Made by a program: the position numbers and the translations under genes
The notes under the pieces: generated by a model
Seen by the model: the letters and a program-made list of their open reading frames with translations, nothing else
What the model was told of the DNA's origin: nothing
The model's database searches: none
From: Larkinella sp049445795
GTDB taxonomy: Bacteria; Bacteroidota; Bacteroidia; Cytophagales; Spirosomataceae
Direction: 5' to 3'
Assembly (NCBI RefSeq): GCF_049445795.1
Contig: NZ_JBMSDT010000004.1
Location: 372,001 to 436,000 of the forward strand
DNA length: 64,000 nt
Shown: piece by piece, positions 6,829-15,317 of the stretch
Layout: each line of letters begins with the position of its first letter
Position numbering within the stretch: position 1 is the stretch's first letter

Positions 6829-9562
6829 AATCGCGGTCTTTTACACGAGGTGCTTTGGTAACGTTTTTTCCTTTTTCTGCTTTGAGAGGGTGTCGGTTTA
6901 ACTCATCACGAATGTGATGGAGAACGTACTCGCGGGTCTGATCTTTCTTCGCGACCAGTTCAAGGGCAGACTGCCGGTCGCCCAATCGCTGGGCGTAGCT
7001 CATCAACTCCTCTTTGTTATCGGTATAGATGCGAGCCCGGTCGCGTCCACGGGAGACCGATACATAGAACTGCTTAGCATCTGTGCCGGGGAACGTGGCC
7101 GCGGGTTGCCAGAGTAACACCTCATCCACCGTCTTACCCTGCGACGCATGGGACGTTACGCAGTAGCTATGGGCAATATGCCCAAACTGTTGGTCCAATG
7201 TGTAGTGGACCTTGCTCGTTTCATTGCGGAGGAGAATAGGGCCATTCTTGCTGACTTTTACGACATCCAGCATCTGACCATTGTTTAGCCGGTTTTTATT
7301 GGCGTCAAAGCCGTTGCGGGTGATCCGGACTTTGTCGCCTTTGGCAAGCGCGATCTCGCTTCGACGAAGCACGTCAAAATGAGCGGCCTTTTCCAAAGGT
7401 AGGCGCATGGTTTGTTGTTGCTCGTTTTCGACCTCAACACCGTCTTTCGTGCTGCTTTTCACCTGCCACAGGCTACCGCGTTGAAAGCCGGGCACGTTCT
7501 GGTTGAACTGAACCCGGTGGCCGGGCTGGATATTCCGCCAGTCCGCTCGTTCGGCGGTCGTTAGATTGAGGTTGGTGTAGCGGGTGGCCTGAATCTCTTT
7601 GTGACCGATTAAGCCTTGTTCTTTTAATTTCGCACGGATGCTATTGGTAATGGCATCGCTTTGCTCGTGGGTTGGGGAGACCACCAGTGCCGACTTGCCC
7701 CGCTTCAATGCATCGGCGTAGTCCCGCACTAAGTTCTGATGCGGATTGAGCGGATCGACACTTTCAATAAAGCCGATGCTATCCAGTCGGGCGAAACCGG
7801 AGGCTACGTTGCCTTTTGCCAAATCTTCAACAGCCGCCCGGTAGTCCGTGTCACGTTGACGGTAAATCTTGTTAACCTCCGCCGTTTTAATCCCCGCAAC
7901 CGTGTTTAAAATACGCAATGCGTCACCGCGCACGACCGCACTATGCTGCCGGGTATCACCGCCCAAAATCAGCCGGGCGTTTTGCTTGTTTGCCAAATCC
8001 AAAAGAGCCGTCATATCGGCATTGCCGAGGAGTCCGGCTTCATCTACCCATAAGACTTGCCCTTTTAAGGCGTCCTGTTTTTTGGAATCGGCTAGCAGGA
8101 GGGAAACGGTTTCGGCGTTCGCAAACCCTTCATCGCGTAGAACACCCCGCGACGCTTGCGCCGTGGGAGCCACCACGGTGACCGTCTTTCCGGCTTTCTC
8201 CAGGTGAGTAACCGCTTCTTTCATCAAGGTGGTTTTACCGCTCCCCGCAGCACCCCGTATGATCGACACGCGGTTGGTGGTGGTCAGTACATGCCGGACG
8301 GCTTCGGCCTGTTGTCCCTCTAAAGCCAGGTCGGGCGCTTGCGTGTATAACGGTTTCAGCTTACCCAATCCCTGCCGCGCCAGATTGACCATGTGTTGTT
8401 CTTCCCGCAGCACCGCTTGGGTGGTCGTCATCGTGCGGCCCGCGTCGGTGACATGGATCAGCCGCTGGTCCGCTTCAAAAGCTTGGGTGATGGCTTCCAG
8501 CGAGGTTTTGCGATGACCGACCGCATGCCGGTAACTTTCGGCCAGCAAACGCCGGTCCTGGACCACCGAAGCCCGCTCAAAACCGTGCGCCAGGGCATGA
8601 TCAACGCAGCGCTCCGCCGAAGGCGTTTCTTTGTCTAGTGGCTGAGACGCATACCGAATAATTTGTTTGCCATCATCAGCATCTTTATCCAGCGCCTGAA
8701 TTTGCCGTTTCCAATCCGCTTTGAGCTCCGCCATCGTCAAACCTTTTTGCTTTTTCGCACGAGTGCGGGCACCCAAGGCTCCTAACTCGTCCGCATTCGT
8801 GATGCCTTTCTCCTGCGCAATGCGGCCAATCTCATCCGTGCGCTTGGAGAACAATTCGATCACCGGTTGGGGCACGCCCTCGATCTCGAAGGACTTGTCC
8901 GTACGCCGGATCTGATAGCCTAGATCGATCAGATTGTCGGCCAGGCGCTTGTGAAAGCGGGCCTGGTAGAAGGGCATATCGCGTTTGATGTCACGGAACT
9001 GTCCGGCCTTGATCTGCTGCTCGGCCTCGTCCCACGTACAATTAAAGACAAAGCAGTGCATGTGCAGGTGAGGGTCGGGCAAATGACCTTCAACGGGTCG
9101 GGCCGTCTGGTGGGTAAAGTCCGCCCACAAAAGTTCGCTGGTGGTCCGTTCGTCCACCGCTCCCTGTTTACGCACCCGCGTTTTCGCGTCTGCTTCCATA
9201 TCCTGCATGGTTTCCTGGACCGCACGTTGAAAAGCGGTTTGGATATGGTCGTCACCCGAAAGCGCATGGACGATACTGACGCTTTTGGGACAGTGGAAAT
9301 TGATGTCGTAGCCGACCGTTCGATCCTGTTTGGTGAGGGGCGTCAGGGCCTTGCCGGTCACGGGATGGATGTTTTCACACAGGTCGAAAAACACTCCTTT
9401 TTTAACGGGACCGACAAGTCCTAAACGCTCAGCGAGTTTTCCCTGCAACCGTCCGCTGATCTCCTGGTCCTGACCGGAGAGGTAATAATCGGACTTCGCC
9501 AGGCTTTCGGTAAAGTAGGCTTTGGCGTGCCCGCTCGACTGGGATTGGACCATGCGGATCAT
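6812..9562 (-). CDS. MobF-family conjugative relaxase with helicase domain (TrwC/TraI type)
   Basis: 916 residues. The N-terminal TrwC relaxase domain (about 1-300) has candidate catalytic tyrosines at 16, 26 and 27 and the metal-binding triad HLHMH at 165-169. The C-terminal part is an SF1 RecD-like helicase with Walker A GAAGSGKTT at 437-445, Walker B VDEAG near 506-510, GDTRQHSAV, and late motifs TSHASQGKT and YVSVSRGRDRARIY. The enzyme would nick the element at oriT, stay bound to the 5' end and unwind the strand for transfer. It lies in a leftward operon behind the coupling protein and a membrane protein. Length and motifs suggest it is intact. Start chosen at the ATG giving the standard MobF N-terminus; other ATGs are less complete. 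Confidence 0.93.
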   Translation of the reverse strand: MIRMVQSQSSGHAKAYFTESLAKSDYYLSGQDQEISGRLQGKLAERLGLVGPVKKGVFFDLCENIHPVTGKALTPLTKQDRTVGYDINFHCPKSVSIVHALSGDDHIQTAFQRAVQETMQDMEADAKTRVRKQGAVDERTTSELLWADFTHQTARPVEGHLPDPHLHMHCFVFNCTWDEAEQQIKAGQFRDIKRDMPFYQARFHKRLADNLIDLGYQIRRTDKSFEIEGVPQPVIELFSKRTDEIGRIAQEKGITNADELGALGARTRAKKQKGLTMAELKADWKRQIQALDKDADDGKQIIRYASQPLDKETPSAERCVDHALAHGFERASVVQDRRLLAESYRHAVGHRKTSLEAITQAFEADQRLIHVTDAGRTMTTTQAVLREEQHMVNLARQGLGKLKPLYTQAPDLALEGQQAEAVRHVLTTTNRVSIIRGAAGSGKTTLMKEAVTHLEKAGKTVTVVAPTAQASRGVLRDEGFANAETVSLLLADSKKQDALKGQVLWVDEAGLLGNADMTALLDLANKQNARLILGGDTRQHSAVVRGDALRILNTVAGIKTAEVNKIYRQRDTDYRAAVEDLAKGNVASGFARLDSIGFIESVDPLNPHQNLVRDYADALKRGKSALVVSPTHEQSDAITNSIRAKLKEQGLIGHKEIQATRYTNLNLTTAERADWRNIQPGHRVQFNQNVPGFQRGSLWQVKSSTKDGVEVENEQQQTMRLPLEKAAHFDVLRRSEIALAKGDKVRITRNGFDANKNRLNNGQMLDVVKVSKNGPILLRNETSKVHYTLDQQFGHIAHSYCVTSHASQGKTVDEVLLWQPAATFPGTDAKQFYVSVSRGRDRARIYTDNKEELMSYAQRLGDRQSALELVAKKDQTREYVLHHIRDELNRHPLKAEKGKNVTKAPRVKDRDYEPRI

Positions 9563-9647
9563 AGCAGGAAGTGTACAGGTGATCGCTCCGATCGATGGGT
9601 GAATTGTGCAATCCTTATTGCCTGTAAAGAAGAGATAAACCCGGCTG

Positions 9648-9716
9648 GGCTGTGCAGCGGAGAGTACCTTGTCCGGATAGCGTTTTTTACATCAGACGTC
9701 TTCTCGCTGCACAGCC
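9648..9716. other. 12-bp inverted repeat next to the relaxase gene: oriT or terminator candidate
   Basis: GGCTGTGCAGCG (9648-9659) and CGCTGCACAGCC (9705-9716) are perfect complements separated by 45 bases, in the 161-bp gap between the membrane-protein gene and the relaxase start. Origins of transfer often lie beside the relaxase gene and carry such repeats, but the same structure could terminate or attenuate the leftward transcript. No MobF nic sequence is recognised with confidence. Confidence 0.4.
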
Positions 9717-9723
9717 GCGAACA

Positions 9724-10512
9724 CTACATAGCCTCAGCGGTTTCCTGTTTTTCAAAGAACATATCGACCAACTCCCGCCGGGCTTCGGGATCGGCCGGAC
9801 GACGGCCCAGAACCCGAAAGCCACTGGTTTCCTCCGCATCCACACAGTCAATAAACGAGCGGCCCATTTCCCGGTTGGCGATCAGTTCGTCCATTTTATC
9901 CATGATGTAATGATCTGCCCGCTCATAAGCAGCCAAATAACTGAGTGAATAAACGATGCTACATAGGACGATCAACAGCCCCACCGATTGACCCGCCATC
10001 CAGAGAACCGTGCCGACCCCTAGGCAAAAGCCAGGCTCAAGCAGCGTTTCAATGGTACGGGTATCCACGGGTTGACCATTAAGTTGGAGGGTGCGGAAAC
10101 GGGGATGAATGATGCCGCTGGAGAGGCTGAAGCGCGCTAGCTCAAAGATGCCCGGCAATTGTTTGATCTCTTGATTGCGCTGGAGCGCCATGATCAGAAA
10201 TCCGGCCAGAAAAGCATACCAACTGAGATACTGGCCGAAAAATGAAGTGATGCTTGGCTCTTGCTGGTAGTAAGAATAGCGGGCGAAGAACATCAAACCC
10301 GTCATCTTCAAAATCGGATAAAGCCCAAGAATGAGCGCGAGCATAATAGACCCGGATAAGGTAAAATAACGTTCGCCCATATTCCGGCGCAGGAAAACCT
10401 CCAGCAGCAGTCGGGGCCAGGAACTGAAGGCATAGAAGAACGTTAGCAGGGCTTCACGCAGGGCATTGCGACGCTGATACATGAAACGGTAATAGCCATT
10501 AATCGTTGCCAT
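9724..10512 (-). CDS. Multi-pass membrane protein between coupling protein and relaxase
   Basis: 262 residues with about four hydrophobic segments: around 20-40 (LLTFFYAFSSWPRLLLEVFL), 50-80 (SGSIMLALILGLYPILKMTG), 92-112 (SWYAFLAGFLIMAL) and 165-195 (VLWMAGQSVGLLIVLCSIVY). The C-terminal 70 residues are hydrophilic and acidic. No family is recognised. It starts 12 bases after the coupling-ATPase stop, in the same operon. Since that ATPase has no transmembrane segment of its own, this protein could be its membrane anchor; this is inference from context. Confidence 0.75.
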   Translation of the reverse strand: MATINGYYRFMYQRRNALREALLTFFYAFSSWPRLLLEVFLRRNMGERYFTLSGSIMLALILGLYPILKMTGLMFFARYSYYQQEPSITSFFGQYLSWYAFLAGFLIMALQRNQEIKQLPGIFELARFSLSSGIIHPRFRTLQLNGQPVDTRTIETLLEPGFCLGVGTVLWMAGQSVGLLIVLCSIVYSLSYLAAYERADHYIMDKMDELIANREMGRSFIDCVDAEETSGFRVLGRRPADPEARRELVDMFFEKQETAEAM

Positions 10513-10524
10513 AGCAGTAAAAAA

Positions 10525-12048
10525 TTAGAGTGAAACATGATTTTCTTTGGGTCGGTAAAGCTGATTGAAATTGGTCTTGAGGTAATTCACGCCATTGAAG
10601 AGGGCATCGCCCTGTCGGTGCAGGTAGGCCTCTACCCGGTAGTTGTTCTTAGGGCCACCCGTCTTGAGACTTTGGAACTGTTCGGGCCGCACCACGCGCT
10701 CCAGTTTCAGCGATTGCCCCTGGGTCTGGCTAATGGTTTGGGACAAGGTCACGCTGCGTGACTGATCGATGAAATAACCGTCGCCGATGAGCTTGCTGGC
10801 GTACTCATTGGTCTCGTTGTCCGCGTTGGCCGTAAAGATTTTGCAGGCCATCGTGCCTAAGAACCCTTTCACCCGATGCTCGCTTTTCTCACCAATGGCT
10901 GCATAGTAATTCGGCAGGTTCTGAGTGATGTAGAGCGTAGCCACCCGGCTGCTGCGGGCGGTGGCTTGAAACAAAGCGTCCAGTTCGTGGATAAAGTTCT
11001 GGCTCTCGTCAGCATAGAGAAACACGGGCCTGGTGTTCTGGCGGAGGTCCCGTTTTTCCATTGCGCGTTGCCAGATATATTTAAACAGAATCTGGCAGTC
11101 GCGTCCCACTTTCTGATACCGTTTCACCGACAGGTTGAGCAGAATAATTTTGCCTTGCAGACTATCCTCGGGTCGGAACGTGCAATCATAGCGGCAGAAT
11201 AGCGAGTAGACCGGTTCCCGAAGCAACCGCAAAAGGAAATTGCTGAAGGAAAACTCGATAATGGAGCGGGTCTTGTCCGACAGATTGCGAAAACTCTGCA
11301 TGAAGAACTGATCCAGAAAGCGTAGGAGCCGGGCATCGGGCAGGTTTTCGACCAACTCTTCTTCAAACAGGTCACCATCTTCCTGAAAACGACGTTGCTT
11401 ATTTTCGGAAAGGGAGGCAATCCAGGCATCCATCTGAGCGGTGACATTACGTTGGGCTGCCCTGAAAGCCTTTTCAAAGGCCGTCTGCTTGCCCTCTTCA
11501 GACACGGGTTCATGTTTTTGGGGGAGGGTCTGGGCGATGTCGTACATCAACTGAATGGAGAGACGGCCATACGCCAACTTGCACAAATCAATGATGTTGA
11601 AAATGAGCATATTGAGCGAATGCTCCCAGAACGGGTCGTTAATGCTACCGGTATCTTTTTCCTCGCTGGCCTTGATCACCGTCTTCAGCAGATCGACTAG
11701 GTTTTCCGTGGGGGCCATACCATCGGGTCCGGACTCGGCCTCATATTGCAGAAAGTTGAAGGTATGCTTGCCATTCGGCTCCAGGATAATCAGGTCTTTG
11801 GAGCGACCAGTCATTTCGGCATACTCTTTCCATACGCTGGCCTCATCCTCTTTGGCCGTCAATACAAGCCCGCCGTAGCCATGCTGCATGAACTTATGAG
11901 CAAATAACTTGCCCGGACCGCTGGATTTTCCCCCACCGATGCCGCCGAAGATTTGAATGCCTTCGAAACTGTGGCGATAGGTAAAGACACCCCTGGATGA
12001 ATCAGAAATGAATTCGACCAAGGGGTGATCGAGATCGAATGAACTCAT
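10525..12048 (-). CDS. Type IV coupling protein (VirD4/TraD-like ATPase) lacking a membrane anchor
   Basis: 507 residues. Walker A is GGIGGGKSS at 35-43, only about 30 residues from the start, and the TraM-recognition/TraG-D C-terminal part carries Walker B RPVFLYADESQNF followed by ARSSRVATLYITQNL, the usual coupling-protein motif set. It would hand the relaxase-DNA complex to a mating channel. Typical coupling proteins have one or two N-terminal membrane helices before Walker A; here none fits, and the neighbouring gene encodes a separate membrane protein. First or second gene of the leftward transfer operon. No VirB-type channel genes are present in the window. Confidence 0.88.
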   Translation of the reverse strand: MSSFDLDHPLVEFISDSSRGVFTYRHSFEGIQIFGGIGGGKSSGPGKLFAHKFMQHGYGGLVLTAKEDEASVWKEYAEMTGRSKDLIILEPNGKHTFNFLQYEAESGPDGMAPTENLVDLLKTVIKASEEKDTGSINDPFWEHSLNMLIFNIIDLCKLAYGRLSIQLMYDIAQTLPQKHEPVSEEGKQTAFEKAFRAAQRNVTAQMDAWIASLSENKQRRFQEDGDLFEEELVENLPDARLLRFLDQFFMQSFRNLSDKTRSIIEFSFSNFLLRLLREPVYSLFCRYDCTFRPEDSLQGKIILLNLSVKRYQKVGRDCQILFKYIWQRAMEKRDLRQNTRPVFLYADESQNFIHELDALFQATARSSRVATLYITQNLPNYYAAIGEKSEHRVKGFLGTMACKIFTANADNETNEYASKLIGDGYFIDQSRSVTLSQTISQTQGQSLKLERVVRPEQFQSLKTGGPKNNYRVEAYLHRQGDALFNGVNYLKTNFNQLYRPKENHVSL

Positions 12049-12086
12049 CTAATTGTAGGAATAAGAAATGAATGTTGATAAAGAGG

Positions 12087-12175
12087 GGCCGTGGACCAAA
12101 TCTTGTCCACGGCCACCCGAACGCATGACATCAGCCGGAGAGGTCTGATGTTAGCAAGACCACTTAAATGGTCTT
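12087..12175. terminator. Cluster of three short hairpins before the coupling-protein gene
   Basis: Three perfect stems occur in series: GGCCGTGGAC/GTCCACGGCC (12087-12114), ACATCAG/CTGATGT (12128-12151) and AAGACCA/TGGTCTT (12156-12175), the last spanning the stop codon of the small leftward gene. They may attenuate transcription between that gene and the transfer operon. Confidence 0.45.
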
Positions 12176-12358
12176 ACCTTGAACATAGCGCTCCCATTCG
12201 TTGGAGTCCGCTTTGCGATACCAGTTGCCATCCGTGTAGACTTTTTCTACACCGTTCGCGGTAACCTGGTAGTAGGTGTCCTTGGGATCACCGGCGTCCT
12301 GGCGGTAGCCACTTTGCTTTAGGGCGTGGTCCAGGGATGGATCTGTTTCCTGTGACAT
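12164..12358 (-). CDS. Small hypothetical acidic protein at the head of the transfer operon
   Basis: 64 residues, hydrophilic, not recognised. The sequence contains a Y/W-rich stretch (TYYQVTANGVEKVYTDGNWY) that resembles small beta-sheet proteins. It is read leftwards ahead of the coupling-protein gene and is separated from it by a cluster of hairpins. It could be an element-specific regulator or accessory protein, but no function can be assigned. Confidence 0.55.
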   Translation of the reverse strand: MSQETDPSLDHALKQSGYRQDAGDPKDTYYQVTANGVEKVYTDGNWYRKADSNEWERYVQGKTI

Positions 12359-12443
12359 CGTTGTTGAAGTTTAATTGTTAAAAATCAGCCAGAATCAAAT
12401 CATGATTACGGCGCAAAGCCGCCCCCGTTTCTTTAGCTAAAGC

Positions 12444-12473
12444 TTGACAAATCATCGAGTTATGGTATATATT
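12444..12473 (+). promoter_or_regulatory. Sigma-70-like promoter TTGACA-N16-TATATA
   Basis: TTGACA at 12444-12449 and TATATA at 12466-12471 (or TATATT at 12468, spacing 18) lie just before the gene at 12497. This resembles the general bacterial consensus rather than the TTTG/TAnnTTTG form usual in Bacteroidota, which may reflect the element's wide host range. Activity is inferred. Confidence 0.4.
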
Positions 12474-12496
12474 AGGCTGCTTTGAAGGAGGTTCGA

Positions 12497-12814
12497 ATGC
12501 CTAAATTTCCGGTTGTCGATAACGACGGATGCTTTGATCATGAAACCGTAGTTCTGACCAAGCCTCTATTGGGTTTTTACGTTCAGGAACGTCCGCTGGA
12601 TCAGGTGCAAGCCTACACGGAAGGTCTTTGGGATGTCTGTTCGTTATTGGAACAGATATTAGCCAACCAAAAAAACAAAGACCTGACTGTGAATCAATAC
12701 CGTGAGCAGATTCAGCAAATCATCAATGAACGTTATGATCTGATGACCACTATGCATGATTACATCAATCAATCGAAAGCGGAAAAGAAGGCACCGGTGA
12801 ATACTCCTCGCTAA
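12497..12814 (+). CDS. Hypothetical protein of the mobile element
   Basis: 105 residues, not recognised. After a short N-terminal stretch (PKFPVVDNDGCFDHETVVL) most of the protein is predicted helical (QVQAYTEGLWDVCSLLEQIL and QYREQIQQIINERYDLMTTM), which suggests a small helical bundle or dimer. ATG 12497 is preferred over the TTG at 12482 because a strong GAAGGAGG lies 5-6 bases upstream, unusual for this genome. It is divergent from the transfer operon; role unknown. Confidence 0.6.
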   Translation: MPKFPVVDNDGCFDHETVVLTKPLLGFYVQERPLDQVQAYTEGLWDVCSLLEQILANQKNKDLTVNQYREQIQQIINERYDLMTTMHDYINQSKAEKKAPVNTPR

Positions 12815-12941
12815 GCGTATTTCAAAGAACAGCGGCATTGTTTAAATGACCACTGCAAAGATTGCTGGTGCTGTAATGCTTTGAAAGAGAGGTATATACC
12901 TATTAATTTGACTATTTTTTTACCGTAAATATTTCTGAAAA

Positions 12942-14057
12942 ATGGTCTTAAAGAAGACGCTGCATTGTCGGTTGTATACGAAACTTTATAAAGAATTTAA
13001 AAAGGTATTTATTCGGAAGGAATGGACGTCCATTGGCGCAAGACCGGGTGAGAAGTATGGCGTCTGGGGAAAGCTCAATGCGAAGCGGCAACTTGTTGTA
13101 GATGAGAAGTTTAAGGTAAGTCAGAAGTTTTTTTACGAGCGAAACCAATGGGCCGAAGATGGAGAAGACATCACGTTAAAGGCTCAAGTACTAAACGATG
13201 TTCTTGTCTATATCGATTGTTCAGGAGAAAATACCCAAGCTTTATTGGATGACTTTTACAAAAAATACAAGGTTGAAGACTCGATTATTCTCGCCCAGAA
13301 GAAGTTAGACGAAACATTTGAAGAAGAAGAGCAGGAAAAAAATTACGCAATCAAAACCGAAAACCTGCACATTACCGGGGAGAATATCAACCAACGAACC
13401 ATCAACTACAATTATTTCGGCACCACAAACACCCAGCAACCCATAGATGACATTACTGCGGTTGTCTATCGATTTTATGAGCATATCGCTATTCGGAGTG
13501 AAGAGGGATACCGAACCGCCTGGTCACTATTATCGGAGGATTTTCACAACCGGATCTGGATCGCATTAAGTGGGGAAGGCAGCCAGGCTGAGCGTGAGAA
13601 AGCCGGTTTTGAGTTGTTTAAAAAGGGGTATTTCTTTTTCAGGGCGTTAAGCGATCTGCATGTCTTCAACCTCAAGGTCAGTGGTCCGACTGCCCATTGC
13701 ATGGTCTATTACAAAGATGAGTTGGAGCTACCTCACATTAGCGAACTGAATGATTTAGGAAAAACAGCGATCAAAGATGTCGGCAGCGTCGTGGAAAAGA
13801 TCAGAACGTTGGCTACCACCGTTGAACGCTTAGGCGGAAAAGGATTTGGGGATAAGGCGATCATCCGCTTGTTCTATCCAACCGCTGTAGAAACAGTTTG
13901 GTTTGAGCACGGCGTAGACCCAGTCGGGTTGAAAGCTGCTTTTCCGCTGTCAAGTACCGCTCCAATTGACCGTCTCTTTAAATGCCGGTGTGTAAGACAA
14001 GGAGATCAATGGCGTATTGATGGCCTACTACCTTTGCATTGTAGGCAACTACATTGA
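12942..14057 (+). CDS. Hypothetical two-part protein near the element's right end
   Basis: 371 residues, not recognised as a named family. The N-terminal part (about 1-140) is basic then acidic, ending in a DETFEEEEQEK coil. A short low-complexity linker with ITGENINQRTINYNYFGTTN (about 143-163) resembles the Asn-rich beta linkers that join domains in some bacterial conflict proteins. The C-terminal part (about 170-371) begins with a helix and the pattern YRTAWSLLSEDFHNRIW and ends RCVRQGDQWRIDGLLPL, which is reminiscent of NTF2-like folds. No catalytic motif is seen. As cargo next to the element end it is a candidate accessory or defence-type gene, but that is speculation. Confidence 0.6.
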   Translation: MVLKKTLHCRLYTKLYKEFKKVFIRKEWTSIGARPGEKYGVWGKLNAKRQLVVDEKFKVSQKFFYERNQWAEDGEDITLKAQVLNDVLVYIDCSGENTQALLDDFYKKYKVEDSIILAQKKLDETFEEEEQEKNYAIKTENLHITGENINQRTINYNYFGTTNTQQPIDDITAVVYRFYEHIAIRSEEGYRTAWSLLSEDFHNRIWIALSGEGSQAEREKAGFELFKKGYFFFRALSDLHVFNLKVSGPTAHCMVYYKDELELPHISELNDLGKTAIKDVGSVVEKIRTLATTVERLGGKGFGDKAIIRLFYPTAVETVWFEHGVDPVGLKAAFPLSSTAPIDRLFKCRCVRQGDQWRIDGLLPLHCRQLH

Positions 14058-14516
14058 AGGGCAGGAGAAGAGTTGTTGTACCTATGTTGTACCAGCTAAA
14101 ATTTCAGTTCTCTAAAATACTGATTATGAGTCAATTGATCTCTATTTTTGCGGTTTTTTGACAAGGTTCAAAGCCTTGCGATAATTAGTTTGATAAATAA
14201 AAGACTAGTAGACAAAAAGAGAAAAGAAGTAAGATGAACCGGCTGATTTACGGTAAAAAGCTGGAATCAATTCTCTTTTTCTTTTTATGGTTACCGGAAA
14301 CTGTTGTAAAGATACAGTTTAACAGGTATTCCGGAAAATTGATTCAGTTGTGGGGTCGGATTATGAGGTTCCGTTGATTCTATGCGGTTGACCCGCAATG
14401 GGTTCGCTGACCGCAACGAAAATCCGGCTATTTACCATCGGGACCAAGCTTTGCACTCACCCGTAAACTTGGTAATTTGCGTGACAATACGGCTATTTAA
14501 CTCAACTAAACCCTTC
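14058..14516. other. Gap holding the probable right end of the mobile element
   Basis: No convincing gene. From left to right it contains a pair of TTGTACC heptamers 11 bp apart (14076 and 14087), a perfect tRNA-T-arm-like hairpin CAAGG-TTCAAAG-CCTTG (14162-14178) that also overlaps a TTGACA-N16-GATAAT promoter-like pair (14158-14185), and a 10-bp inverted repeat AAAAAGAGAA/TTCTCTTTTT (14214-14280). Element genes end at 14057 and chromosomal-type genes begin at 14517, so the attachment site is probably here; the partner copy is outside the window. Confidence 0.4.
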
Positions 14517-15317
14517 ATGAAAAGACGCACGTTTGTCAAGACTTCCTTAGCGAGTACCACGGCCGCCGGTTTTTTGGCTTCTTCCAGTTCGGCTGATGCC
14601 GGAATTGCGCAACAAAATCCCGGTCCTGAATTTTATGAATTGCGCTTCTACACCTTGAAAAACGGGCGGCAGCAAAAACTGGTCGAGTCGTATTTTCAGC
14701 AGGCGGCCATTCCGGCACTGAACCGGCTGGGGAGTAAAACCGTCGGCGTCTTTACCGAGTACCTTCCGCAGGGCTTTACCACATTGGTGGCTGTCATTCC
14801 GTACCCGTCCCTGGATGCGTATCTGAAAGCACCGGATCAACTGGCCAGTGACACCGCGTACCAGCAGGCCGGTGCCGATTACCTGAACGCCACAGCTACC
14901 GAACCGGCGTACGAACGCATTGAAAGCTCGCTGTTGAAAGCATTTGCGTACATGCCGAAGCTGGAAGTACCGGAAAAAAAGCCCCGGATTTTTGAGCTTC
15001 GCCGGTATGAAAGCCATAGCGAGGTGGCCGGGAAGAAAAAGATTGAAATGTTCAACGAAGGCGGGGAGATCGCCATTTTCAAGCGAGTGGGGCTCACCCC
15101 GGTTTTCTTCGGTGAAACGCTTATTGGGCCGCACCGGCCCAATCTGACCTATATGCTGACCTTTGACGACATGCCAGAGCATGACCGGAATTGGAAAACC
15201 TTCGGCAGTGATCCGGAGTGGAAAAAAATTAGTGCCATTCCGGAATATGCCAACGCCCGCATCGTGTCGAATATCACCCGGACGTTTCTGGTTCCGACGG
15301 CTTTTTCTCAGATTTAA
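14517..15317 (+). CDS. NIPSNAP-family protein with Tat-type signal
   Basis: 266 residues beginning MKRRTFVKTSL, a twin-arginine signal followed by an alanine-rich stretch, so it is likely exported folded. Two copies of the NIPSNAP ferredoxin-like fold follow: one opening FYELRFYTLKNGRQQKLVES (about 38) and one opening RIFELRRYESHSE (about 158). Bacteroidota encode many such exported NIPSNAP proteins; their substrate is unknown. ATG 14517 is preferred over upstream in-frame codons because it places the signal peptide at the N-terminus. First chromosomal-type gene right of the mobile element. Confidence 0.82.
   Translation: MKRRTFVKTSLASTTAAGFLASSSSADAGIAQQNPGPEFYELRFYTLKNGRQQKLVESYFQQAAIPALNRLGSKTVGVFTEYLPQGFTTLVAVIPYPSLDAYLKAPDQLASDTAYQQAGADYLNATATEPAYERIESSLLKAFAYMPKLEVPEKKPRIFELRRYESHSEVAGKKKIEMFNEGGEIAIFKRVGLTPVFFGETLIGPHRPNLTYMLTFDDMPEHDRNWKTFGSDPEWKKISAIPEYANARIVSNITRTFLVPTAFSQI

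Noticed and set aside
14158..14185. TTGACA-N16-GATAAT as a definite promoter
   Set aside because: It coincides with a T-arm-like hairpin, no gene follows at a sensible distance, and the host group normally uses a different consensus; kept only as part of the junction description.
14234..14377. 47-codon frame starting MNRLIYGKKLE
   Set aside because: No homology or ribosome-binding site is seen, it overlaps an inverted repeat, and it lies in the probable element junction.
14382..14516. N-terminal extension of the NIPSNAP gene
   Set aside because: The extra 45 codons would bury the Tat signal; ATG 14517 gives the expected exported-protein start.
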